Source: Siphonodentalium dalli
Taxonomy: Eukaryota > Mollusca > Scaphopoda > Gadilida > Siphonodentaliidae
Direction: 5' to 3'
Assembly: GCA_032622095.1 (NCBI GenBank)
Contig: CP136066.1
Location: forward strand, 169,580,664-169,644,663
DNA: 64,000 bases
In this document: positions 34,165 through 44,686 of the stretch, piece by piece
How positions within the stretch are numbered: the stretch's first letter is position 1
Layout of the letters: every line of letters begins with the position of its first letter
Notes under the pieces: model-generated
Told to the model about the DNA's origin: nothing
Seen by the model: the letters and a program-made list of their open reading frames with translations, nothing else
The model's database searches: none
Position numbers and translations under genes: made by a program

Positions 34165-37022
34165 CATGCAAGACAGTATAACACTATGATTATGTCTGTA
34201 GCTGTTGTTGGTAAGATGTGAAATATAAATTTCAAGGTTCAATTCATTCGTGTAGTAATTTCGTATACGTTCAACGCTCTTCATTCGTGCGCTTGTATTG
34301 TTAACATTCATTCATAATGAGTGTCCCTTTAGAGTGTCTTGTGTTCCTTTAAGATTCAAACACCAATATTACATCACGTCCCTTGTTTCGTGTCACTTTA
34401 ACTCCTTGAGTGTATTGCCCCTTCTAATGATGTCATAGCATGGGTACATGTAATACAGTATAACACTATGACTATGTCTGTATCTGTTGTTGGTAAGATG
34501 TGAAATATAAATTTCAGTTCATTCGTGTAGTAATTTCGTATATGTTCAACGCTCTTCATTCGTAAGAGTTATTACCAACTGGAAGTTGTACTATTTTTGA
34601 TAAACATCGGATTTGCTCATCAGACGATAAGCTGACAATATTTACGCATGGTCTAATTATATTCATGCATAAATGTAAGGTAATTTTTGTTATGGTCAAG
34701 TTTTTTGTTAAGACCATGTTCTAACATAGATCGATAAATAAGTTAAAGGTCATTATATTCCACAGTCAAATCTATTGGTGATCGAATTTGATAACTATTT
34801 TATTGGAACAACTAAGAGTATTATTTACGTGAGATCAATGAGTCCAATTATTATAAATAATACATTGCAGGCATCGGTGGATACCCGATTGCCACATTTA
34901 GTGATCACGTGATAAACTGATAAAATGTCCAAGTGACGTACTATATGTATGCATAACTCAATAAACTGTTAATACGTAAGGTTGATAAAATTCTATTCAT
35001 AACAACATCAAAGTAACTTCTATTATTGCGTGTATGATCACATTCTGATCCGCTGTCGTTATTCATTCCATAACGTAATGTCTCAGGCCAGTCTAAAATT
35101 GGTTGCTCGTCATCTTCATTATATATTGAAATTTTTGAAGTTTTTGGAAATTTTGGAAGTTTTTTTAATTTTGGAAGTTTTTGAAGTTTTTGAAATTTTT
35201 GAAATTTTTGAAAGTTTTTGAAGTTTTTGAAATTTTTGAAGTTTTTGAAATTTTTGAAATTTTTGAAAGTTTTTGAAGTTTTTGAAATTTTTGAAATTTT
35301 TGAAGTTTTTGAAGTTTTTGAAATTTTTGAAATTTTTGAAAGTTTTGAAAGTTTTGAAAGTTTTGGAAGTTTTTGAAATTTTTTGGACACGCTCAAATAT
35401 CGTGACTGCTTTCAAAATAGTACAACATCTCAATACTTCCAATAATTCGCGATAATATATATATCTTTAATCCTCCGATAACGAAGAGTGGATAAACATA
35501 CATATTAGTTTTTTTTTACAAAGAACTCAAGAACAAAAAACAATAGGACAGAAAGACAAGTTTGATCAACAACAAAGACTACCCTCATGTTAATAACATA
35601 TTTACATAGACCTAAGTGCACACATTCGGGCCATCATGCACGTATTACATACTTACATATTTGCAACATGTATGCATCCATTCATGCACGTAGCAACATT
35701 AACCCCTTACATACTGACGAACACACGCAACGGAACGCACAAGTACACCTGTCGTACATATATACTTACATGTGCATCAATCCATACATCCATACATACA
35801 AGCCTATTACATACCTACTTTCCTGGGTCCTGATATACAGCCACACAGACTCACGTACGTATACATGTATACGTGCATACGCACAGTCACCCATACCCAC
35901 ATATACTCGTTACACATATACATACATATGCACATACTCAAGTACACGGTGACACAACAGTACCCTCGCACATTCATTCAACAACAAAAAATCAATAAGT
36001 CAATATAGAGGCCATATATGGACCAATAGCTTGCAGCGAGTATATGAATTATAGGATGTAAGAGAATTATTATTCTGATCCGCTGTCGTTATTCATTCCA
36101 TAACGTAATGTCTCAGGCCAGTCTAAAATTGGTTGCTCGTCATCTTCATTATATATTGAAATTTTTGAAGTTTTTGGAAATTTTGGAAGTTTTTTTAATT
36201 TTGGAAGTTTTTGAAGTTTTTGAAATTTTTGAATTTTTTGAAAGTTTTTGAAGTTTTTGAAATTTTTGAAGTTTTTGAAATTTTTGAAATTTTTGAAAGT
36301 TTTTGAAGTTTTTGAAATTTTTGAAATTTTTGAAGTTTTTGAAGTTTTTGAAATTTTTGAAATTTTTGAAAGTTTTGAAAGTTTTGAAAGTTTTGGAAGT
36401 TTTTGAAATTTTTTGGACACGCTCAAATATCGTGACTGCTTTCAAAATAGTACAACATCTCAATACTTCCAATAATTCGCGATAATGCACACCTGTCATA
36501 TACTCAATAACTTCATCGTGATAGAGAAGTAAAGAATAAACGCTCTTTATTATTCATGTAAGAGTAATGGTGTCAAATTATTTCAGGTATGACAATTATA
36601 TGATGTATGGGTTGTGTCTGATTGATAAACACTGGAATGTATGCATTCATACCGATGGTCACAATGTCCAAAATTACCGTGACTCGGACCTGTCCATACA
36701 CATATAATTGGTATAAAGCTATTTCTAAACATCGATTAATAAAATTAACAGAGTTTCATGAAAAATATTTAAAATTTGTTTGAACAAAAATAACGAAAGA
36801 TATTACACGCAAATAATTTAACATTTAATAGTCGGCCCGATATTTGGGTAAGAGACCGAAAACTCGTTAGAAATTTTTGAGATTAAAAATTTTTTTGTTG
36901 AAAATTTTGAGAAAAAAAAATTGGGGTTTTGAAAAAATATTTTGGGAATATTTTAGTACAAACAATTTTACCCCCATAAAATCTATTTTTAGATGTGGAC
37001 CTAACGAGCCACAGATACTACT
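34165..37022 (-). repeat. Right terminal inverted repeat, expanded
   Basis: Reverse complement of the left TIR, with one large difference: a segment of about 412 bp containing the GAA-type minisatellite is present twice (35045-35456 and 36075-36487), separated by about 615 bp not found on the left. Otherwise the order of blocks is the same and identity is high. The outer end is intact. Confidence 0.85.
35457..36070. other. Insert inside right TIR
   Basis: About 615 bp absent from the left TIR, flanked on both sides by the duplicated TIR segment. It is rich in short CATA/TACA-type motifs (ACATACATA-like, 35640-35960), with long but low-complexity frames. No TIRs of its own, target duplication or recognisable gene was found. 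A gene-conversion, recombination or assembly origin is as likely as transposition. Confidence 0.6.
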
Positions 37023-37364
37023 AGTATACATGACAGAATGTGCAATGGACATAGATGGGGGCGGTCAGTGGATAGTAGCAGGTACAAATGCGTTCGTATA
37101 ACAGCTCGTTTCGCTAATTTAATGTCCAAGCTCACCTATAACTGTCGCGCACCTTTTGGGACCCGTATACATAACATGTCAATAAATAACGGTCAATAAA
37201 CTTTGATACACAGGTATGTTTTGTTTGCAATATTCAAACATTTGCGTCGTGCACCGTATAAATAGTACACGTGGACACGGCAGCATTGTTCAAACTGCTT
37301 GCCTTGAATAGAATATCCGGGATCTTCATCACGTTGAATCAACCTGTTCTCCCGTAAATAAGCT
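37023..37364. other. Target repeat remnant, then no gene
   Basis: The first 40 bases continue the tandem repeat of 27800-28330 across the insertion (see that entry). The rest is unrecognised. Confidence 0.55.
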
Positions 37365-37660
37365 CAGCTAGAACTTATTATAAACACACGAAATAAGCCC
37401 ATATAGGGATTATTTGAAGCTGAATTAAGCTCTATGAACCTAAATGGGACACGATAAAAATAGTCGTATATGAGCTTATTTCAATACGAAATACTTTGTC
37501 ATTGCCACGACGTACCAGATGGATTCTCTTTATAATGTGTCCACTGCGACCCGCGCCATTCAACAAAATAAAGGATATAAGTCCTATGTGAGCTTATTGT
37601 AGAATCAGATAAGTTTCATACGTGATTACTTAGATTCTATATGAACCTATTTGTACGAGG
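37365..37660. repeat. Dispersed AT-rich repeat family (ATAAGCTCATAT type)
   Basis: Shares AATAAGC-CATAT, CTCTTTATAATGTG, CGCGCCATTCAACA and ATTTGTACGAGGATG blocks, in order, with 5330-5710 and 52100-52400. It runs directly into the 30-bp array. Confidence 0.6.
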
Positions 37661-38464
37661 ATGTGTTGGTTGATTAGAATACTCCGGATCTTTAAACCGT
37701 TGATTATAATACCCAGGATGTTCACACCGTTGATTATAATACCCAGGATGTTCACACCGTTTATTATAATACCCAGGATTTTCACACCGTTTATTAAAAT
37801 ACCCAGTATTTTAACACCGTTGATTAGAATACCCAGGATTTTCACACGGTTGATTAGAATACCCAGGATTTTCACACTGTTGATTATAATACCCAGGATT
37901 TTCACACCGTTGATTATAATACCCAGGATTATCACACGGTTGATTATAATACCCAGGATTTTCACACCGTTGATTAAAATACCCAGGATTTTCACACCGT
38001 TGATTATAATACCCAGGATTTTCACACTGTTGATTATAATACCCAGGATTTTCACACTGTTGATTATAATACCCAGGATTTTCACACGGTTGATTAGAAT
38101 ACCCAGGATTTTCACACCGTTGATTATAATACTCAGGATTTTCACACCGTTGATTATAATACTCAGGATTTTCACACCATTGATTAAAATACCCAGGATG
38201 TTCACACCATTGATTAGAATACCCTTGATTTTCACACCGTTGATTAGAATACCCATGATTTTCACACCATTGATTAGAATATCTAGGATTTTCACACCGT
38301 TGATTAAAATATCTAGGATTTTCACACGGTTGATAAGAATACCCAGGATATTCACACCGTTGGTTAGAATACTTAGGATGTTCACACCGTTGAGTATAGT
38401 AATCAGGATCTTCAAAACTTTGATTCGAAAACATTTCAATATCTGGAAAGCTTGTTGGTTTCAA
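37661..38464 (-). CDS. Decapeptide-repeat exon candidate in 30-bp array
   Basis: About 25 tandem 30-bp units (plus strand CCAGGATTTTCACACC, then GTTGATTATAAT). On the minus strand each unit encodes N-Q-[RPWQ]-C-E-N-P-G-Y-[YFS], one Cys every ten residues and rich in Tyr, Asn, Gly and Pro. The open stretch of 217 codons starts just after TTTTTCTTAATAG at 38465-38480, a strong-looking splice acceptor, with a non-repeat lead-in of about 17 codons. It ends at a TAA (about 37811) where a unit's GAA became TAA; about five further units follow in frame. Differences between units are mostly amino-acid-changing. Tyr/Pro decapeptide repeats are known in secreted adhesive proteins, but that role is only a guess. 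All frames are nearly stop-free, so this may be a non-coding minisatellite. Confidence 0.4.
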
Positions 38465-38811
38465 CTATTAAGAAAAACACAGCACTTAGTGAAAACAGTT
38501 TTCAGAAATTTACCAACTTAAACCATTAATTCAATGACGAGAGCAATATGTGTGTAAGCACCCAAGTGGAAGAAAGTCAAGCAAAATACATTAAATATGA
38601 GCGAATGTGACAATTGTTTCACACAAGACACATAATTTATATTACACATAGCATAAACATACAAGTGGGAGATCTTACTCGTATTTATATTTACGTACTA
38701 TTATTTTTAATTTAAAAGACAGAGTGAAAATATATTACGACTCTTGAGTTTGTACCAAACCACAATGAAAATAAGAGTGTTATAATTCCACATTTAATGA
38801 GTTAAAGATAC
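38465..38811. other. No gene seen
   Basis: AT-rich sequence. On the minus strand this would be the intron upstream of the decapeptide exon candidate; no preceding exon was recognised. Confidence 0.4.
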
Positions 38812-39331
38812 GGGCGGCGTTGGCGGTGGGTATGCTGTTAAACTATTCACCTCTGTCAAAAACCGCCATAAATAGAAATAATAGTAAAATATAGACAGAC
38901 TTTGTTCTTATACCAATCAGAAATATGGCATAAAAAGTATGTTATTGTCCAATGTTTTTCCTTTGTTATGTAAACAAAAGCAAAAAACGTTACAGAACCT
39001 GGCGTTTGTTTAGATCCGGATATGGTAACCATAAAGAGCGTTATTTGTTACTGTTTTCCTGATATGGAAATCATAAAGAGTGTTTATATCATGTGTGTGT
39101 GATTAACCAACAGAATTACGCTGTGTTATATAAGCAGAAGCAAAATTTATGTAACACGAGCGGGCTCTTGTTTACGTACACCATCGTACGTCTTGACGAC
39201 AATATACTATTTACTCGCTGATTAGGTTTGGCATATGAACAAAACTATATATATTTTTTAGTATTCCTTCTGTTGATGGCGATTTAAAGAAATATGAATA
39301 TTTCTGCAACGAACGCCGCCCGTGCCTTTAA
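38812..39331. mobile_element. TTAA miniature element, copy C
   Basis: Bounded by TTAA at 38812-38815 and 39328-39331. Ends AAGATACGGGCGGCGTTGG and CGAACGCCGCCCGTGCCTT pair over about 14 bases. It is 520 bp, very close to copy A in sequence, and the best preserved of the three. Confidence 0.85.
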
Positions 39332-39354
39332 GTCATAAAAATACCACTTTGAGC

Positions 39355-39418
39355 AGGGGGGGGGGGAATTTTTTTTTACGAGACATGAGGTGGGGGTGGG
39401 GGGGGGGGGGGGGGGGGT
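39355..39418 (+). repeat. Long G-runs
   Basis: Two G-rich tracts (39355-39366 and 39390-39417) separated by a T-run. They could form G-quadruplex structures. Homopolymers of this length are also prone to sequencing error. Confidence 0.7.
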
Positions 39419-41014
39419 ACCCGAGACAGGAAACAGTTTTTGACCACTTTTTTGCATTTTTTTTTCATTGACATATTTTCAACTGTTTTAAACATATTTG
39501 TTTATATGTTGTGGCTTGTTGCAATATGAGAAGCACTAATACATTCAATATTGTTATAATTAACCCCATAAGTTGATATAAAATGGAGAAATAGTGAATA
39601 TTGTGGGGGTGGGTCCCAAAATTTTCATTGATTATTTTTGCGCGCATTTTTTTTTTATTGTATCTGTTTCAGCTTGCTTGGCAGTTTTTATATTAAAAAT
39701 TGTCTAGTTCACGGTGTAGTTCAATACAAAAAATACTTCAGATAGCTCTAGGGTATGCTGAACTTAATGCAGTCTGACAATATCAGCTAACAACTCATGA
39801 CAGAATATTACAATAATTATTATACTTCTTGACAGTCTCTTTACTCATACAGTTAGTTGATGCATGAGTGCAATGTATGACATAAGTATTTGTATCAGTG
39901 TTTGTATACTAAAATTGATTATTCTCATAATGTATCAAAATAATGTATAGTTAATACTATATAGTAGACACAGGTAGACATATAATAGTAAATCAAGAGT
40001 ACAGCCGGTATACTGTAAACAGAAGACCAAATTGGAGTTATCTTCCCTACACCAACACAATGACGTTACGCTTACTGTGACCTCGTCTCCACGGTCACAT
40101 GTCACTAAAGTGCACATCCGTGTATATGGATTTGGCACTAAATTGACCATCCGCGTTCAAACTCAAAGGGTTAAACATTATTTTAGACCTAGTCCTAAGT
40201 CGTAATGCGAGGTCGGGTCGGTGGTCATGCAGGCATACATAAAAGCTAATTCGTACACTGGTTCATATGCACATTTTCCTTTTTGGTATTACTATAGGCT
40301 CTAGGCCTACTAGTTGATGCTGGTTGATGTCTGAACAAAAGATAAATTTAATTTTGTGCAATTTTCCATTCTATTATAGGCCCTAACACTGGCCCTAGTT
40401 ATTTGTTGTTGTCATTCCAGGGGATTCAACATATATTTCATCTATTCACACAGATGAATAGGCTGGGTTATAAATTTACCAATATAATCACATCATATTC
40501 TACCTTTGTTGATTGCTTAGAGTTCAATTTAGTTGAGATTATCGCTGATTACTGCTGATTATCGCATAATTATCAGCCAAGAAAACATTTGTCTTGCACA
40601 TGTTTGTAAACAGGAAGTAACATTTAATTTGGTCTTCCAAAGAAGGGACCAATATAGAGCGGTTGGTCGTTTTTACAGAGGGGACCAACATAAAGCTTTC
40701 TGGTTTTGGGGTGGGTGTCTAAAGTTTTATGAAAACAAAAATGCAAGAAAGGGTGGGTGGGTGTACAACAATGGCAATGTAAAAAACACACCCCCACGTC
40801 TCGCATCTTTTTTACGCCCCCCCCCCTGCTTTGGGCACGATGTTTGTATCCCCAACAAAATACAAACATTTGCGCGGCATGGAACAGAAAACAGCGTTCC
40901 ATTTTAGTCTGTTCCTGATTTGGTAGAAATAAAGAGCGTTTATTTCACATCTGTGGCAAAAATTGAAATCAGCTTGAAAATGGCTGCTACCATGGACAGT
41001 GTTCATCAGAGCCT
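39419..41014. other. No gene seen
   Basis: AT-rich sequence with a C-run near 40817-40827. A frame pair at 40533-40907 is unrecognised. Confidence 0.45.
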
Positions 41015-41542
41015 ATGAATGAGCCATGTCCGTTTAAATATCATAATAATTACTCACAACAAAATGATGATGCAGTCACAGCCTGTACTGGTTGCCATAT
41101 TAGGGGAATCTTGCCCACCGCAGTGGGGCGTGGGACTACAATGCATTATATACCGGTACCGGACCCACATGGTATCTGTTGGAAATGGGCGGTAGATATA
41201 TACATTGCATTCTATACCCGGGGCACACACGATGTAGTTTGTAAAGCCTGCCGATATGTGCTTCCTTGTTTATCAACCTATTACCCGTCGTATGGAGCCC
41301 CAAATAGAGAGAACGGTGCACTGATGACTGTCACGTCGTCTGTGTTTGTGTCAGCTAATGTGAGGCTCCATGCGGGAATGTTATACAAAGGAACCATTTC
41401 TATACTGAATCGATTCTCACAGTCAGTTATAACGCGTACATCGAAATGGTTTGTTATTGATTTGGAGGGGTCTATATTTAATATAAGCAAACGACAAATA
41501 AAACAGACGAAGCCCAATTTATTGAGGCAACTGTTTAGATAA
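41015..41542 (+). CDS. Unrecognised 175-residue protein
   Basis: One of the longest single-exon ATG frames outside repeats. The product has balanced composition, nine Cys including two C-x-x-C pairs (near residues 29-32 and 77-80), and no low-complexity stretch. The C-terminus is basic. A 12-codon upstream frame with a good start context (ATGGCTGC at about 40979) overlaps its ATG. I recognise no family. Two C-x-x-C pairs could bind a metal, but there is no standard motif. It may be a single-exon host gene, a mobile-element gene or chance. Confidence 0.35.
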   Translation: MNEPCPFKYHNNYSQQNDDAVTACTGCHIRGILPTAVGRGTTMHYIPVPDPHGICWKWAVDIYIAFYTRGTHDVVCKACRYVLPCLSTYYPSYGAPNRENGALMTVTSSVFVSANVRLHAGMLYKGTISILNRFSQSVITRTSKWFVIDLEGSIFNISKRQIKQTKPNLLRQLFR

Positions 41543-43719
41543 TAAGTTCAAGAAATGACTTACACTCTTAGATAAAAACAACCTCTTAGATAAAACAATA
41601 TATTTAGGCACTCTAGCGTATCTGTAGAGTATGGGGTGCTCATGTAGATATGGTAGTGGCCTCGGCACATGAATGCCTATTGGCACTCCCCAGCTACCCA
41701 GGTGTTGGCCCAATCTGATTGGATGCGGCGATCACGTGATGTACGCAAAAGTATCAAAATGGAACAAAAAGAAGAAAAAAGATGGCCGCCTCGAATTGTA
41801 TTCCTTTTAAGTTTTAGTTTTACAGTATACATATACCGTATAACAACGGAGAAAACACGATTTAACACCCGCTAACACATTTTATTTGTAGACTGCTTCG
41901 TCATCGGAGTACTAGCACACATTGTGTGTGCTCCTAATTGGTATTTCAGCATTAACCAATTTAACGAACTGAGAACTCTTATTTTTATTAATTTATTTTG
42001 CACAAAATACACAAATATTTGCCTCTATAGCGCTGGATTATGTTAAAATTGTCTGTTTTTGTGTTTGTTTGGGATAGGGACAAGATGTAAATGTGCGAAA
42101 ACCGGCCTATAAGACTATTATTAGCATAGATATTTTCATGTGTTCGAATTTGTTTGTTTGTGTTCACTGTCATCAAAAGTTGACTAAACTCTAAAAGACA
42201 CTAAAGTCTCAGGTACTTTGCGTCTCTGGTTCTGTATGCACATGTACATTTCCCAGTGGATAAGTGATTCAACTTACAATACAAGGTTGTTGAAGTGTTA
42301 CACTAGTCTTCGCCACGTGAGTCTCGACACTGTAACATATCGTAGCAGAATAGGACATGTGTACATACCCATTCATATTCAGATATTAAATGAACTGACC
42401 GAAAATAAAGGCGAAAAAATATCCAGGGTTTTAAGTCAACAAACATCGTGGAACAAGTTGAGTGTATGAACTCAAACTTACTCAAACGGTTTAGAATCAA
42501 CACCTCAAAATACGGACACGCATTCTTTATATACAATTGTATAGTACGTGCAGCAGCCTGGATAACATCACATGCGGAGAAACATCATAATATAACATCA
42601 TACAGTGGGAATGAGTGAAGGAGGTTAACTTACAACTCAATATATTTATAAGGATTTAATTTTGGCCTAATATGTAACTACGTATACACATTACATAAAG
42701 AATTAACCTGAAAAGCATACAATACTGTATAACAATACACATGTATATAACAAGATATATAATACTCATAAGCCGCCTATTGCATGATCAATATTACTGT
42801 ATACATGTAACTTGTAAGTATTACAGCCACATATCTCCAACTTACAATTCCCCATATTCCTAAAAAACTACAATGCAATTAAATGTATATATAATTGCTA
42901 ATATACTGAATAATCGTGTATTCTAATGCAGACATATTACGCTATATAAACTATAAGGGTGTGTGGGTTGTGATTATCCCGATGCCCTCGGCTGTTGAAA
43001 TATAACTGATATGGGTCCGCTCTCAGCGCACGCAATTTTATTGTCACGCTTATGCGTCCAATCAGATGCCTGATAGCGGCATACCGGTGAATGAATGGAT
43101 AAACATTCAAACACTATTATTAAGGTCATCAATAACAAATATAATTAGGTGTGAATTGCTATCCATGTATTCCAGTGTACTATGACCATAAGGCATACCC
43201 AATTATGTTTTAATTTGTTTGTTTTCCCCCACACTATGCAAAGACTCCCAATATGTTTTTGGCCACCAACGGTAACCTCCCATACTCATTAACCATTTTG
43301 ACAGTGTCGTAACACCGCCAAAACATACAAAGGCTCCAGCGCAAGAACAGATACAGATACAGGACCTTGACGTGTGTTCATAATAAGTCACTCGTGATGC
43401 ACCCTATTCATCAATGTTCAGCGAACATGTGTGGCGATGAGTTGAGAACCATGTCACGATATCTGACTGTGTGCACTAGAACTGCAGCTATGGTCTAATC
43501 AATCGACCCCTTTAACACGGTTGTATGCCGTTAATCACCGTTGTTGTACCGCCATTCAATCACGGTCAATTGGTATCACAGCGATTTCCAGCAGTTGACA
43601 TGCGGTATCCGCGGGTAATCTTACTGCGGTACTAGTAATATTTTATAACCGTGGTAACCAAGTACATTACCGCCGTGTTACATGTAATAATCAGTTTTGT
43701 CAAATATGTGTTATATATA
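41543..43719. other. No gene seen
   Basis: AT-rich sequence. Around 43500-43680 short variants of ACCGTTG and GGTAACC recur without a clear unit. Nothing else is supported. Confidence 0.45.
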
Positions 43720-44686
43720 TGTTACAGTAAATCAGTGAAATTAGTAATTACGCGAAATCCCTAGGGATTACATGGTGTATCAAGACCATCTCACCAAATT
43801 CTGTATACTGAGACCGTTAAAAAGCAAAAGAGCAACGGAGGTAGCCTTCCAGCTTCTGGATATCTTCCTTATGTTCGGAGCACCAGCCATTCTGCAGAGT
43901 GACAATGGATCCGAGTTCACGGCTAATGTCATCAAAGATCTGAAGGATATGTGGCCAGAGTGGAACTCAAAACAGCGGAAGTTAATGACAATGTTGCCAT
44001 TCCAATACCACAGGTCGATCGTGGGAGAGGTGACTCGAGAAACCTTTTAGGAGTTGTTGTCGACAGGAACCTCGACAGAGACAGAGACTTTTGACTACCG
44101 ATCACATCTGCCAAACAAAGATTCTCCCTCTACGCTCTGCAGTCAGGGAGCAATCTGCAACAGGTGGTCAAGGATTTAAGAAATGTAATTGTAAGGGGAC
44201 ATGCATGACTGCCAAATGTAAATGTTTCAAGGCTCAATTGGAATGTAATTCACGATGTCACAACAGCCTAACATGTAAAAACAAGTAGATGATGACTTTG
44301 TATTGAGCTAAGTGAAAATCATCCGTGCTTCTGTTTTGTCTACAAAAAAGTGCAACTAAATTTGTAACTGGTATATTTCCATTTAAAAAATCGAGAAAAA
44401 CAGGAACATTGATGATGATTTAAACATCTTATTGTATAAATGTTTGTAATATGACTATAATTTCTATGTATTCCATAACTTGTTTGCAATAAAAGAATTT
44501 AAACTTTAACTTGGTTGTCCTTCAGTAATTTCATGAAATCCCTGGTGCCTAAAATCAGTAATTACGCGAAATCCCTGAATTTTCTAGTAATTTCATGAAA
44601 TCCCTACTCAGATCAGGGATTTCATGAATTTACTAAACGATTCAGGGATTTCGCGTAATTACTAATTTCACTGATTTACTGTAACA
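43720..44686 (+). mobile_element. Ginger/GIN-like DNA transposon, deleted
   Basis: 967 bp. The ends are inverted copies over about 45 bases, beginning TGTTACAGTAAATCAGTGAA and ending in its complement, with TATA directly outside both ends (43716-43719 and 44687-44690), a 4-bp target duplication. TGT...ACA ends and a 4-bp duplication fit Ginger-type elements, which use a retroviral-like integrase, and the interior encodes pieces of one. The right end also contains extra inverted copies of the GAAATCCCT block. It is a non-autonomous deletion derivative. Confidence 0.8.
43772..44288 (+). pseudogene. KRBA2-like integrase remnant
   Basis: The first piece (43772-43950) covers an integrase catalytic core: VYQDHLTKF with the first Asp, then GAPAILQSDNGSEF with the second Asp. 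An internal deletion follows directly after a W-P-E, removing the region with the catalytic Glu. The second piece, in another frame (about 43980-44095), has an IPQVDRGRGD segment followed by GVVVDRNLD. The third (44100-44288) has the Cys-rich tail G-G-Q-G-F-K-K-C-N-C-K-G-T-C, then CKCFKA. This order matches integrase proteins annotated as KRBA2-like in animals. Loss of the catalytic Glu and the frame breaks make it dead. Confidence 0.8.

Larger units (their letters stand above)
28331..37022. mobile_element. Polinton/Maverick-like virus-derived element
   Basis: 8,692 bp. The left end AGTAGTATCTGTGGCTCG and right end CGAGCCACAGATACTACT are exact inverted copies. AGTATA lies immediately outside both ends (28325-28330 and 37023-37028), a 6-bp target duplication. 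The inverted repeats run inward about 1.75 kb on the left; the right arm is longer because of a 1-kb insertion/duplication. Known Polintons/Mavericks have 6-bp duplications, long TIRs and AG ends, and encode an A32-type ATPase, all seen here. They are normally 15-25 kb with PolB, integrase, protease and capsid genes, none of which is seen between these TIRs. It is either a deleted, non-autonomous copy or a smaller element type. Confidence 0.8.

Noticed and set aside
35587..36008. Overlapping Thr/Tyr/His-rich frames in the right TIR insert
   Set aside because: They reflect CATA/TACA simple sequence open in three frames; no homology or start context.
28331..37022. Integrated parvovirus
   Set aside because: The hairpin invites it, but there is no NS1/Rep helicase or capsid frame, and the ATPase is of the A32 packaging type. 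Only the terminus resembles parvoviruses.
37661..38521. 286-codon plus-strand frame (Ile/Pro-rich repeats)
   Set aside because: It is the antisense of the 30-bp array; the minus-strand frame has the splice acceptor and the more protein-like composition.
39355..39418. Telomeric or switch-like G-repeat
   Set aside because: The runs are plain homopolymers without a telomere unit; likely simple sequence.
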